Source: an uncultured Methanoregula sp.
Lineage (GTDB): Archaea; Halobacteriota; Methanomicrobia; Methanomicrobiales; Methanospirillaceae
Length of the DNA stretch: 64,000 nt
Assembly (NCBI RefSeq): GCF_963678795.1
Contig: NZ_OY787453.1
Span: 496,001 to 560,000 of the forward strand
Direction: 5' to 3'
Position numbers and translations under genes: made by a program. Positions 53,943 to 62,634 of this stretch are shown piece after piece (positions within the stretch are counted from its first letter, which is position 1; the number at the start of each line of letters is the position of its first letter). The notes beneath the pieces were generated by a model, which did no database searches, was not told where the DNA came from, and worked only from the letters and a program-made list of their open reading frames with translations.

Positions 53943-56069
53943 TTACTGTGGAGTATACTTCTCATCCAGCCGGTACACACCTTTCGGCACGATAATTTCG
54001 AACCGTGCACCTTTCCCGTATGTCCCGGTCTCGCTGATGGAAATATTCGTAATGCCAAAGACTTCGCGTACAAGGAACAGTCCCATGCCCTTCTGTGCGC
54101 CATACCCCCGTTCGAATATTTTTTCTTTATCCGAATCCGGAATCCCGGCACCGTTATCTTCAACGCACAGGATCAGGTGGTCGGCTGTTTCCCGGTAGTG
54201 GAGGGAGATCTCTGTCACCGTTTTTCCATGCCGGATCGCATTCTCGACAAGGTTGAAAAAGACCGTTTCCAGCAGGGTATCGGCATACAATTCAAGATTG
54301 TCCAGGTTGATCTTCCGGGATATTCCAACCAGCTCCAGGTGGGAGATGGCAAGAAGAAATACCTGGTTTATGTTCTGCCACCTGGGTGGATTTATCCCCA
54401 TATCCTGGTAATTTTTGGCAAACACCAGCATATTTGAAATTTTTTCAGCAACACCTCTCTCTTTTTTTATGTAGGTGCCGGCGTTTCCCGCCAGGGAAAG
54501 TTCTGACAACAGTTCGATATATCCCTCAAGACTGAAGAGTGCGTTCTGGATGTCCTGGAACGTGATGGTGTTGAGGAGGTTCAGTTTCTTCCTGGCCTGC
54601 TCAAGGGCCTGCTGGCTTTTTTGGAGTTCATCGTAATTCTCCTTCAGTTCGTCAGCAGTTGCGGTCATCTGCTGGTAGGTGGCAACGAGTTCCTCACTCT
54701 TTTTGAGCAATTCCTCCCGCGTCCGTTTTCGCTCTGATATGTCCCGGAAGGTGCCTTCAATGCCCGCAATCTTCCCGTCAGGCCCCAGGTAATAGTGACA
54801 ATGGGCTGAGACCCAGATCAGGCTTCTGTCTTTTCGTCTGAACTGGACTTCGTAATCCTCAAGATGTCCTTTTTCCGAGAGTAGGCGGAGCAACTCATCC
54901 CGCTTCTCCGGCTGGTAATATAATGTTCCGGCAATCGGTTTACCCACGATCTCGTCCGGGGAATCATAACCAAGGACCCCGAGCGTGCTGGGGCTTGCCA
55001 TGATCAGGTTCCCGTTTATGTCAGTCCTGATGAAGATCTCCTGGATAGTCTCAAGGATGGTACGGTAATTCCGTTCGCTCTCCCGCAACGCCGCTTCAGC
55101 AACCCTCCGTTTTTCCTCCTCTTTGAGAATCCCCCATGCCCGGGTTGTATAATATGCCGTGAAGAACAGGAGAATGACCAGGAGTCCCGAGATGATGACA
55201 AGGTTATTGCGGAATCCCTGGAGCGTACTTAAGATTTCGCGCTCGGGAGTTGCAACAATGATCGACCAGTGGGTGTCGCCAATCATCACGGGGAAATACA
55301 CGGCCTGGTATCTTTCGTGGCTGTCCTTTCCGGCCTGCGCTGGTTCAAGTGTGTAGGATGAGCTGCCCCGGTTACCTTTTACGGCTTCTGATACAAACGC
55401 GACAGCGGCCGGTGATCTGTTGTATACCGTAAATGCAGACTGGTCGACCAGGCCGGAATCCGGCGTGTAGAGGATCGTCCCTTTCTCACTGACTGCCCAC
55501 GCATATCCGGTATCGAGGATCCTGACCGATTCAAGATCTTTCTGTGTCAGCTGCTCAAACGGTATCAGTATGGAAAGACTGCCATCATACGTGCCATCCT
55601 TAAACACCGGCACGGCTAAGGCAACCGTCCGGAATCCCTGGACTGCGGTAAAAACATCGCTTATTACAACCTGGTGACTGCTCATGGACTTCCGGACATG
55701 GGACTGGGATGAGATGTTTGCTCCGGTTGAGGTTTCGTACGGGTAGGTATAGAGAATTGTCCCGTTCCGGTCTACCCGGGTGATGGACGCAATATCCTGT
55801 GAATGCCGGTGGAAAAACTCCTGCATCAGCACCCGTCCTTCCGGATCCATGCTGATGATATGATTATTGTCCGCAAGGAATGAGAGGGTATTATTGTACG
55901 TGGAAAAGAAACGTTCAATGCTTTTTGCGGCCTGCCCGGCATGAACCATCTGCTCGGAATTGAGCTGGCTGATGGTTGTTGACTCCACTTCCATGTATAC
56001 GGATAAGAGCAGCAGCCCGCAGACCACAAGTAAGACAATAAATATCCCCAGTTCCCGCAGATGTCTCAT
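53943..56069 (-). CDS. Cache/PAS membrane sensor kinase with degenerate H-box
   Basis: 708 residues: N-terminal helix (about 8-27), extracytoplasmic dCache sensor (about 30-295), second helix (about 296-315), PAS domain (330-450: YRTILETIQEIFIRTDINGN), long coiled coil (450-520), H-box-like region and HATPase (NLVENAIRHGK, DNGAGIPDSDKEK, GYGAQKGMGLFLV). The H-box reads TITFQDIQNALFSL, with Gln at the His position, as in the kinase at 11552. The ATP site is intact. No partner regulator adjacent. Confidence 0.9.
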   Translation of the reverse strand: MRHLRELGIFIVLLVVCGLLLLSVYMEVESTTISQLNSEQMVHAGQAAKSIERFFSTYNNTLSFLADNNHIISMDPEGRVLMQEFFHRHSQDIASITRVDRNGTILYTYPYETSTGANISSQSHVRKSMSSHQVVISDVFTAVQGFRTVALAVPVFKDGTYDGSLSILIPFEQLTQKDLESVRILDTGYAWAVSEKGTILYTPDSGLVDQSAFTVYNRSPAAVAFVSEAVKGNRGSSSYTLEPAQAGKDSHERYQAVYFPVMIGDTHWSIIVATPEREILSTLQGFRNNLVIISGLLVILLFFTAYYTTRAWGILKEEEKRRVAEAALRESERNYRTILETIQEIFIRTDINGNLIMASPSTLGVLGYDSPDEIVGKPIAGTLYYQPEKRDELLRLLSEKGHLEDYEVQFRRKDRSLIWVSAHCHYYLGPDGKIAGIEGTFRDISERKRTREELLKKSEELVATYQQMTATADELKENYDELQKSQQALEQARKKLNLLNTITFQDIQNALFSLEGYIELLSELSLAGNAGTYIKKERGVAEKISNMLVFAKNYQDMGINPPRWQNINQVFLLAISHLELVGISRKINLDNLELYADTLLETVFFNLVENAIRHGKTVTEISLHYRETADHLILCVEDNGAGIPDSDKEKIFERGYGAQKGMGLFLVREVFGITNISISETGTYGKGARFEIIVPKGVYRLDEKYTPQ

Positions 56070-56381
56070 TCCAGGAATTACTCCGGTAAGTGAACAACGT
56101 TTACTGAATCCTGAATATATATGTAGTTTCTGAACGGGGAGTTACGGCAGGCCGGGTTGGGGTCCGTTTTATAAACCGGGGTGCCGTCTCATCGTTTCTG
56201 TTGTAAGACCCGGGTAATGGAACACGTAAGGATGATGAAAAAAAGAAGGTGATTATCAATAATCAGCCCCCAAGAGCGGGATTATCCTGCGTTTAATCCT
56301 TTTAACGTCGGGTTATTGCGAATTTGCGTTTCTCAAAACGTAATTTAACGGGCTGATGTTGTACAATCACTAACAGGAATT
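56070..56381. other. 312-base intergenic region
   Basis: Lies downstream of moaE and upstream of the Cache/PAS kinase gene. A/T-rich in the middle (56230-56350). No gene, RNA or repeat recognised beyond possible promoter sequence for the kinase at 56110-56125 (ATATATATG). Confidence 0.4.
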
Positions 56382-56801
56382 TCAGTGGTGTCCGGACCCG
56401 TGCCCGTGCTCGCCCGGTACCCACCGCCCGCCGTCTTTGGTGAGTTCCTTTTTCCAGATCGGCACGCTCTTTTTTATCTCCTCGATGATGTACCGCGAGC
56501 CGGCATAGGCATCCGGGCGATGGCCGGCGCTCACCACGATGATGAGGATATTCTCGCCAACTGAAAGGCGCCCGATGCGGTGGACGATATCCACGTGCTG
56601 GAGCCGGAACTGTTCCGTTGCAGCCCGGGCGATCTTCTCCATCTCCGGCAACGCTGCCTCCTCATAGGCTTCCAGTTCCATCTCGGTGATGCCGTCGTCC
56701 CGGACTATCCCGTCAAAGACCACGACAGCCCCCGTTCCGGAAGTCTTTGCTGCCGTTATCAGGGAGCTGATATCCACATCTTCTGTCTGGATCCGGATCA
56801 T
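56382..56801 (-). CDS. moaE: Molybdopterin synthase catalytic subunit
   Basis: 139 residues. MoaE uses MoaD-thiocarboxylate to insert sulfur into precursor Z. GAVVVFDGIVRD, HRIGRLSVGE, SAGHRPDAYAGSRYIIEEIKKSVPIWKKE (the last part contains the catalytic Lys region), then a His-rich end EHGHGSGHH. 14 bases after moaD. Confidence 0.95.
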   Translation of the reverse strand: MIRIQTEDVDISSLITAAKTSGTGAVVVFDGIVRDDGITEMELEAYEEAALPEMEKIARAATEQFRLQHVDIVHRIGRLSVGENILIIVVSAGHRPDAYAGSRYIIEEIKKSVPIWKKELTKDGGRWVPGEHGHGSGHH

Positions 56802-56815
56802 GGTCTCTCCCCGTC

Positions 56816-57094
56816 TTATCCCCCGGCAACCGGTGGGAATACCGCGATCTCGTCCCCGTCAGCCACCATCACTGCTGCTGCGTCGGTAAGTTCCACCCGT
56901 TTCCCGTTCCGCATCAGGATGACAAATTCGCGGAATCTGCCGTTCTCGTCAAAGATGGCATCGTAACCTTCCCTGTTTTTTCCTGCAATGTCCCGGATGA
57001 GCCCCGATACGGGGGTTCCGGCTTCTGGCTCTGCCAGAATATCGGTACCGAGCAGTTCCCGGAACCGGGCAAAAAACCGTATCTTTACCGTCAT
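56816..57094 (-). CDS. moaD: MoaD-family sulfur carrier
   Basis: 92 residues from ATG 57094, which overlaps the preceding stop (ATGA). Ubiquitin-like: VKIRFFARFREL at the start, ILMRNGKRVEL, DGDEIAVFPPVAGG with the C-terminal Gly-Gly that is adenylated and thiocarboxylated. Partner of the upstream adenylyltransferase and of MoaE. Confidence 0.94.
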   Translation of the reverse strand: MTVKIRFFARFRELLGTDILAEPEAGTPVSGLIRDIAGKNREGYDAIFDENGRFREFVILMRNGKRVELTDAAAVMVADGDEIAVFPPVAGG

Positions 57095-57846
57095 GGTATC
57101 CTCTTGTTCTCCAGTGATCCTTTTCCTGAACCGCAGACCGGGCACGCCGGGTTTCTCTCGATGCAGAGCTCTTCTGCCCGCGACTCCATGCCGTCCCAGA
57201 TGAACAGCCGGTTGGTGAGGAGGGTCCCTTCATGGAGAAGATACTTGATCACCTCGTTTGCCTGGACCGTCCCGATGATCCCGGGGGTCACACCCACAAC
57301 CGGGAAGACTTCTTTTGGTGGCGCCTTGGGGAAGATGCACCGGAAACACGGGGTCTTGCCGGGAATGATCGTTGTTGCCTGGCCGTATAGACCCCGGACA
57401 GCCCCGTGGAAAAGGGGGATCTTCTTTTTCTGTGCCGTCTCGTTGAGGAGATAGCGGGTCGGGTAGTTGTCCATGGCATCGACAATCCCGTCGGCACTGC
57501 CGACTAGGTGTGCGACATTGGCCTCATCGATGGTTGAATCGATGACGTTCACGATGATATCCGGGTTTATGTCCCGGAGGGTCTCCCCGGCAGAGACGGT
57601 CTTCTTCTTGCCGATATCCCGCTCGCCGTGCAGGATCTGCCGGTTGAGGTTGGACAGGTCGACGACATCCTTGTCCACTATCGTAAGGGTGCCGATGCCT
57701 GCCACGGCAAGGTACAGGGAGACCGGCGAACCCAGGCCGCCGGCCCCGGCAATGAATATGTGGGCGTTTTTCAGTTTTTTCTGCCCGTCCTCTCCAAACA
57801 GGAGGATCTGCCGTTTATATCGTTCGCGTTCGCGTTCTGATAACAT
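57091..57846 (-). CDS. HesA/MoeB/ThiF adenylyltransferase
   Basis: 251 residues, E1-like enzyme that adenylates the C-terminal glycine of MoaD/ThiS-type carriers. FIAGAGGLGSPVSLYLAVAG nucleotide loop, DLSNLNRQILHGERDIGK, and zinc cysteines CFRCIFP with a final CPVCGSG. Placement before moaD and moaE suggests the MoeB role; it may also serve other carriers. Confidence 0.93.
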   Translation of the reverse strand: MLSERERERYKRQILLFGEDGQKKLKNAHIFIAGAGGLGSPVSLYLAVAGIGTLTIVDKDVVDLSNLNRQILHGERDIGKKKTVSAGETLRDINPDIIVNVIDSTIDEANVAHLVGSADGIVDAMDNYPTRYLLNETAQKKKIPLFHGAVRGLYGQATTIIPGKTPCFRCIFPKAPPKEVFPVVGVTPGIIGTVQANEVIKYLLHEGTLLTNRLFIWDGMESRAEELCIERNPACPVCGSGKGSLENKRIP

Positions 57847-57887
57847 TGTTCACCTGATATCCCCTTTTTTGATGCAGCCCGTTATGG

Positions 57888-58325
57888 CTAGTGCTGGCAG
57901 GTAAGTCCTTCATCGTGTTCGTCATGGGAATGGGGATTTTTCTCTTCCCATTCAGGCAGGCCATGTTTCCTGCGGTAATCGTTGATGGCCTTGTGGATCC
58001 CTTCCTCCGCGAGCACCGAACAGTGCATCTTGATCGGGGGCAGGCCTTCGAGCGCTTCTGCCACCGCCCTGTTCGATACCTCCCACGCTTCTTCCAGGGT
58101 CTTTCCCCGGACAAGCTCCGTTGCCATGCTGCTCGACGCGATCGCGGCACCGCAGCCGAATGTCTTGAACCTGGCATCGGTGACGACGTTGTCCTTAATC
58201 TTCAGGAAGATCTTCATGATGTCCCCGCAGACCGGGTTCCCGACCTCGCCGACACCATCAGCGTCTTCCATCTCGCCCACGTTGCGCGGGTTCTTGAAAT
58301 GGTCCATGACCTTGTCACTGTACAT
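57888..58325 (-). CDS. iscU: Iron-sulfur cluster scaffold IscU/NifU
   Basis: 145 residues from ATG 58325, which sits 11 bases inside the end of nifS (an upstream extension to 58346 is not family-like). MDHFKNPRNVGEMEDADGVG, CGDIM with the first Cys, ARFKTFGCGAAIASSS with the second, MHCSVLAEEGI with the third. The C-terminal tail is His/Asp-rich (HSHDEHDEG). Receives sulfur from the cysteine desulfurase. Confidence 0.95.
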   Translation of the reverse strand: MYSDKVMDHFKNPRNVGEMEDADGVGEVGNPVCGDIMKIFLKIKDNVVTDARFKTFGCGAAIASSSMATELVRGKTLEEAWEVSNRAVAEALEGLPPIKMHCSVLAEEGIHKAINDYRRKHGLPEWEEKNPHSHDEHDEGLTCQH

Positions 58326-59514
58326 TGCAGCCACCGTTCTTTCCACTCTTCGTATACAGGGGAGACATCTCCCTTAGGCGTAATACAATCCCCGGCAGGG
58401 CTTCCAGCACAGCATCCACGTCCGCCTCCGTGTTGCTGTCCCCGAGGGTCAGCCGGAGCGAGCCATGGGAGATCTCGACCGGGAGGCCGGTAGCGAGCAG
58501 GACATGGGAGGGTTCGAGCGACCCCGATGTGCAGGCGCTTCCCGTAGAAGCGCAGATGCCTTCGTCATCCAGCCAGAGGAGCATGGATTCTCCCTCGATG
58601 AACTCGAAACTGATATTGATGTTGCCAGGCAGCCGCTTATCAGGATGACCGTTGAGGTAGGCATGGGGGATCTTTGCAAGGATCCCTTTTTGCAGCCTGT
58701 CCCTCAGAGTCCGGATCTTACGGTTGTGCCCCTCGATATCAGCAGTCGCCATCTCAATGGCTTTCCCGAGCCCGACAATACCCGCGATATTCTCGGTCCC
58801 TGCCCGCCGCTTCCGTTCCTGCCCGCCGCCATGGATCAGGTTGTCGATCTTTGTGCCCTTCCGTATGTAAAGAGCGCCAACTCCCTTTGGCCCGTAGAAT
58901 TTGTGGGCGGAGAGGGAGAGAAGATCGATACCCTGTGCCTTCACATCGATCTCGACATTGCCGATTGCCTGAACGGCGTCGGTATGGAAATATACCCTGT
59001 GCCTCTTTGCAACCGCTGCCAGTTCTGCGATGGGCTCGATCGTGCCGATCTCGTTGTTGGCGTACATGATCGAGACAAGGATGGTCTTATCGGTGATGGC
59101 CTTTTCCAGTTCAGCCGGATCCACAAGACCGTACTTGTCAACCGGGAGATACGTGATCGTGAACCCTTCCTTCTCAAGATATTCGCAGGTATGGATCACG
59201 GCATGGTGCTCAATCTTCGTGGTAATGATATGGCTGCCTTTCTTCCGGCTGGCAAAGGCAACTCCCTTGATCGCCCAGTTGTCGGACTCGCTGCCACCCG
59301 ATGTGAAATAAATCTCGTCAGCTTCAGCCCCGATGGCTTTTGCCACCTGTGCCCGTGCGGTGTCAATGGCCTTTTTTGATTCCCGGGCAATGCCGTATAT
59401 GGATGACGGGTTGCCGAAGTACCGGGTATAATAGGGGATCATTGCATCCACAACCTCCTTTCGTGCGGGGGTGGTTGCGGAATGGTCCATGTAAATAATG
59501 CGCTTCTCTCCCAT
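58315..59514 (-). CDS. nifS: Cysteine desulfurase NifS/IscS
   Basis: 399 residues; converts Cys to Ala plus persulfide with PLP. YMDHSATTPARKEVV start, TSGGSESDNWAIKG, EHHAVIHTCEYLE, PLP-lysine motif LSLSAHKFYGPKGVG, and active-site Cys in ASTGSACTSGSLEPSH. First gene of nifS-iscU-hesA-moaD-moaE, so the same sulfur source feeds Fe-S clusters and molybdopterin. Two CAC-N4-GTG palindromes lie in the divergent promoter. Confidence 0.96.
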   Translation of the reverse strand: MGEKRIIYMDHSATTPARKEVVDAMIPYYTRYFGNPSSIYGIARESKKAIDTARAQVAKAIGAEADEIYFTSGGSESDNWAIKGVAFASRKKGSHIITTKIEHHAVIHTCEYLEKEGFTITYLPVDKYGLVDPAELEKAITDKTILVSIMYANNEIGTIEPIAELAAVAKRHRVYFHTDAVQAIGNVEIDVKAQGIDLLSLSAHKFYGPKGVGALYIRKGTKIDNLIHGGGQERKRRAGTENIAGIVGLGKAIEMATADIEGHNRKIRTLRDRLQKGILAKIPHAYLNGHPDKRLPGNINISFEFIEGESMLLWLDDEGICASTGSACTSGSLEPSHVLLATGLPVEISHGSLRLTLGDSNTEADVDAVLEALPGIVLRLREMSPLYTKSGKNGGCNVQ

Positions 59515-59640
59515 GCTTCACCGTGTACCTGAATATGTGCTCTGGCCGTCTGATTATTCTTTCCTTCCTGCCGGTGACGGTGGGAACTGATATCGCCCGC
59601 CGGGTTTTTGGAAAGGAAGGTATTTGAGCTGCCACAACCA

Positions 59641-59656
59641 ATTCACAATTGTGAAT
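59641..59656. promoter_or_regulatory. Operator site D1
   Basis: ATTCACAATTGTGAAT, a perfect palindrome of the TTCAC-N4-GTGAA type, in the nifS/HTH-regulator divergent promoter. Confidence 0.78.
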
Positions 59657-59667
59657 ACGATCTATTA

Positions 59668-59683
59668 TGTCACGATTGTGACA
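59668..59683. promoter_or_regulatory. Operator site D2
   Basis: TGTCACGATTGTGACA, a perfect inverted repeat with the same CAC-GATT-GTG core as site A. Centred 27 bp from D1, with CTATTAT between, so binding at both would cover the TATA region for each direction. Confidence 0.78.
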
Positions 59684-59702
59684 ACATAAAGGTTGTGATG
59701 TG

Positions 59703-60050
59703 ATGGAAGCCCCTTGTCAGAAGATAGTATGGGATGTCCTGCCCGCAATCCGGGCAGCGATTGCAGTAGAACTGGTCCGGTGTGGCGTTTCCCAGGTAGA
59801 GGCTTCCCGGATGCTGGAGATCGCGCCATCCGCGGTCTCCCAGTACCTCTCGGGGAAACGCGGGTACCGGATAGAATTCGAGAATGATGTGAAAAGATCC
59901 ATTGAATTGCTTGCAAAGGATCTAAAAGATAAGAAGAGTATCAACCTGGTCCAGCGCACCTGCGAGATATGCCGCCAGCTGCGCGAGGGTGATGAGAACC
60001 AGTGTCCCGGACCCACTGCACCCGCCGAAGGGGAACGGTGCGGTTCCTGA
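59703..60050 (+). CDS. HTH regulator with C-terminal Cys cluster (COG2522-like)
   Basis: About 115 residues from ATG 59703 (GTG 59700 possible). HTH at about 27-58: VRCGVSQVEASRMLEIAPSA then VSQYLSGKRG. A helix follows, and a C-terminal RTCEICRQLREGDENQC (C-x2-C-x10-C, then a last Cys in ERCGS), enough ligands for an Fe-S cluster or zinc. Divergent from nifS and preceded by two operator palindromes. Candidate sensor for Fe-S or sulfur status, possibly also controlling the tRNA-Cys/pscS operon (inference). Confidence 0.85.
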   Translation: MEAPCQKIVWDVLPAIRAAIAVELVRCGVSQVEASRMLEIAPSAVSQYLSGKRGYRIEFENDVKRSIELLAKDLKDKKSINLVQRTCEICRQLREGDENQCPGPTAPAEGERCGS

Positions 60051-60101
60051 CCTTTTATTTTCGGGCATTCGTCCCCGTCATTCTCTTTCCTGCGTACCAT
60101 C

Positions 60102-60929
60102 ATGACTCTCTACGACAAACACCAGCGGTTAAAGGAAATAATTACCGGCAGGGGATCCATGCTGGTCGCATTCTCCGGGGGTGTCGACAGTACCCTGCTC
60201 GCCGACGCAGCCCGCGAAGTCCTGGGTGAAAAAACGCACTGCGTATTCCTGGACAGCCCGGTAGTACCGAGAGCGGCCCTGGCAGATGCAAAGAAGATCG
60301 CAGCCGATCTCGCCCTGTCGCTCGATATTATCAGTGTGCCCCAGATGGAGCACGAAGAGTTCTGCAGCAACACGGCCGACCGCTGTTATTTCTGCAAGAA
60401 GATCTCATCGAAGGTTCTTAAGAAAAGGGCTGATGAACTGGGGATTGCCTGTATTGCTGACGGCACCAATGTCTCTGACCTGGGCGAGCACCGTCCCGGG
60501 CTCCGGGCATCCACCGAGGAGGGAATTCTCCACCCGTTCATTGATGCGGGGATCACCAAGCAGGAGATCCGCGCCATTGCACAGGAACGGGGTCTTCCCG
60601 TATGGCAGAAACCGTCGGCAGCCTGCCTCTCGTCCCGCATTCCCTACGGAGATCCCATCACCCGGGAAAAACTCGGGATGATCGAGGAGGCCGAAGCATA
60701 CCTGTCAGGTCTTGGAATCGGGCAGCTGCGGGTCCGGCTGCATGGCACGATTGCCCGGATCGAAGTACATAATGAGGACCGGGAGAAATTACTGGAGCAC
60801 CAGACCGCAGTGATCCGGGAATTCAGGCGGATCGGTTTTGCCTATGTTACCCTCGATCTTGAAGGATACCGCAGCGGCAGCATGGACGAAGTGATCAGGC
60901 CCGCGGATGAGGAAGACCGGCACCGGTGA
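60102..60929 (+). CDS. larE: ATP-dependent sulfur transferase LarE
   Basis: 275 residues. LarE adenylates and sulfurates pyridinium dicarboxylate in nickel-pincer cofactor synthesis. PP-loop VAFSGGVDSTLLADAA (about 24-39), CYFCKKISSKVL, and SAACLSSRIPYGDPI with the Cys used as sulfur donor in the sacrificial type. CYFC plus this third Cys fits LarE types that carry a [4Fe-4S] cluster, so it may be catalytic rather than sacrificial (inference). larB, larC and larA are not in the window. Confidence 0.92.
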   Translation: MTLYDKHQRLKEIITGRGSMLVAFSGGVDSTLLADAAREVLGEKTHCVFLDSPVVPRAALADAKKIAADLALSLDIISVPQMEHEEFCSNTADRCYFCKKISSKVLKKRADELGIACIADGTNVSDLGEHRPGLRASTEEGILHPFIDAGITKQEIRAIAQERGLPVWQKPSAACLSSRIPYGDPITREKLGMIEEAEAYLSGLGIGQLRVRLHGTIARIEVHNEDREKLLEHQTAVIREFRRIGFAYVTLDLEGYRSGSMDEVIRPADEEDRHR

Positions 60930-60953
60930 TCTGCCGGGCATTTGGAGGATACA

Positions 60954-61700
60954 ATGTACAAGAAAATTCCCTGCAAACGTGTTGACGGGGAGATACGCGA
61001 AGACCATCTGCACGAAGTGATCGAGGAAGTCCCGCTCGCGCTTTTTGTCAACGGGCGCCATGCCATGACCGCGATGATGAGCCCCGTGATGCTCGAAGAG
61101 TTCGTTACCGGCTACCTCTTCACCGAGCAGATCATCAAAAGTATCGACGAGATCGAATCGATCAAGATCGAGAAGAACCGCATGAGCGTGATCACGACCA
61201 ACCTTTTCAAGGTGCTCGGCCCCAAAAAGACCATTCTTTCCGGCTGCGGTGGCAGCACTTCGTTCATTGATACGGAGAAACTCCCGAAGATCCACTCGGA
61301 TTACCATGTCACCCCTCAGGAGATCTGGAATGCCGGAAAAGCCGTGCTCAATTCCGAACTCCACCGCCTCACCGGCGGGATCCATATCGTGGCCCTTCTT
61401 GACGGGGAAAAGATTCTCGCCATATCTGAAGATATCGGGCGGCACAATGCCCTTGACCGGGTGATCGGGTTTGGCCTCCGCAACAAAATCGACCTTTCAA
61501 AGACCTACGTGCTCGTATCCGGACGTATCTCCTCCGAGATGGTGAGAAAGTGCCTGATAGCAAATATCCCGGTTATCGTCTCGCGGGGGGCGACCACCAC
61601 GCTCGCGGTCGATACCGCAGGAAAGACCGGCCTGACGGTTGTGGGATTTTCCCGTGGCGGTAAGATGAATATCTACACGCACCCGGAACGGGTCTCCTGA
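60954..61700 (+). CDS. fdhD: Formate dehydrogenase accessory sulfurtransferase FdhD
   Basis: 248 residues from ATG 60954 (the frame to 60942 adds four). FdhD passes sulfur from a cysteine desulfurase to the molybdenum/tungsten cofactor of formate dehydrogenase. MTAMMSPVMLEEFVTGYLF, the Cys-loop ILSGCGGSTSF, HIVALLDGEKIL, EDIGRHNALDRVIG and VSRGATTTLAVDTA. Only one Cys stands in the loop where the well-studied bacterial protein has CxxC. It follows larE by 24 bases. Confidence 0.94.
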   Translation: MYKKIPCKRVDGEIREDHLHEVIEEVPLALFVNGRHAMTAMMSPVMLEEFVTGYLFTEQIIKSIDEIESIKIEKNRMSVITTNLFKVLGPKKTILSGCGGSTSFIDTEKLPKIHSDYHVTPQEIWNAGKAVLNSELHRLTGGIHIVALLDGEKILAISEDIGRHNALDRVIGFGLRNKIDLSKTYVLVSGRISSEMVRKCLIANIPVIVSRGATTTLAVDTAGKTGLTVVGFSRGGKMNIYTHPERVS

Positions 61701-61703
61701 ACG

Positions 61704-62630
61704 CTACCGTCTAAACGTCTTTTTCAGCAGGCAGAGCTGGCAGAGTTCCCCGCTGCAGGGATCCCCGCAGACCCTGCAGTGCCTGATTGGGTCACGGGTA
61801 TCTGCCCCGGCATAATCCCGCTCTATTTTTTTCTTGCTCTCCATGAGGTGCAGCATCGTGCCGGGATGACGGTATTCGAGCGTGGAGAGCATTGAGCGCA
61901 CCCCCCTCCTCAGGGCATTCCCGGAGTACGGGCACTCGGGGAGATCCGTCCATGCATTGTTCAGCAGGAGATAGGTTGCGATCTCTTTCTCAGAGATGCC
62001 CATGAGGGGTTTGATCCTCGGTATGAACCGGCCTGATGAATCTGCCCCGCTGTTCCGTACAAGCCTTGAAAAATCCCCCCTGAGCACGTTCATCAGGACT
62101 GACTGGGCCTCGTCGTCGAGGTTGTGGCCCGTTGCAAGTTTTGTTGCCCCTGCCCGTTCTGCCCCGGTAACCAGCGCTTTCTTCCGCAGGATCCCGCAGA
62201 CGGTACAGGCCTCTTTTTCCCGGCCTTTGAGGAGTTCATCAAGGGTGTTGCCGAACAGATCTGCAAACGAGATATTGTGATGTTCAACCCCGAGAGAGTG
62301 GACAAGGCTATCAGCTGAACGGACGGTCTCGTCCCGGTAGCCGGCAATGCCTTCGTCAATGGTTATGGCAACGAGGCTCACACCTTCCCATGCAGGCATG
62401 AGCCGGCTTAAGATCATCAGGAGCGCCGTGCTGTCCTTTCCCCCGCTCAAGGCAACTGCCACCCGGTCACCGGCAACAATCATCCTCTCTTCCCGTATGG
62501 TTGCGGCCACGCGGTCGCAGATATCGGTAATGGCATGCATGCTGCACAGGTGCCGCCCGCTCTGCCGCTGGAACAGGACTGCGGGGTCCCTGCAGCGTGA
62601 ACAGCGCGGTACATCCTGCCCGGCGTCCAT
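61704..62630 (-). CDS. ncsA: tRNA 2-thiolation enzyme (TIGR00269/NcsA-TtuA)
   Basis: 308 residues. Adenylates a wobble or T-loop uridine of tRNA and inserts sulfur. N-terminal zinc site CSRCRDPAV ... HLCSMH, PP-loop VALSGGKDSTALLMIL, CTVCGILRKKAL and further cysteines for an Fe-S cluster, C-terminal zinc ribbon HCRVCGDPCSGELCQLC. The ubiquitin-like carrier gene is 4 bases upstream, the expected sulfur donor. Confidence 0.93.
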   Translation of the reverse strand: MDAGQDVPRCSRCRDPAVLFQRQSGRHLCSMHAITDICDRVAATIREERMIVAGDRVAVALSGGKDSTALLMILSRLMPAWEGVSLVAITIDEGIAGYRDETVRSADSLVHSLGVEHHNISFADLFGNTLDELLKGREKEACTVCGILRKKALVTGAERAGATKLATGHNLDDEAQSVLMNVLRGDFSRLVRNSGADSSGRFIPRIKPLMGISEKEIATYLLLNNAWTDLPECPYSGNALRRGVRSMLSTLEYRHPGTMLHLMESKKKIERDYAGADTRDPIRHCRVCGDPCSGELCQLCLLKKTFRR

Positions 62631-62634
62631 GTTA

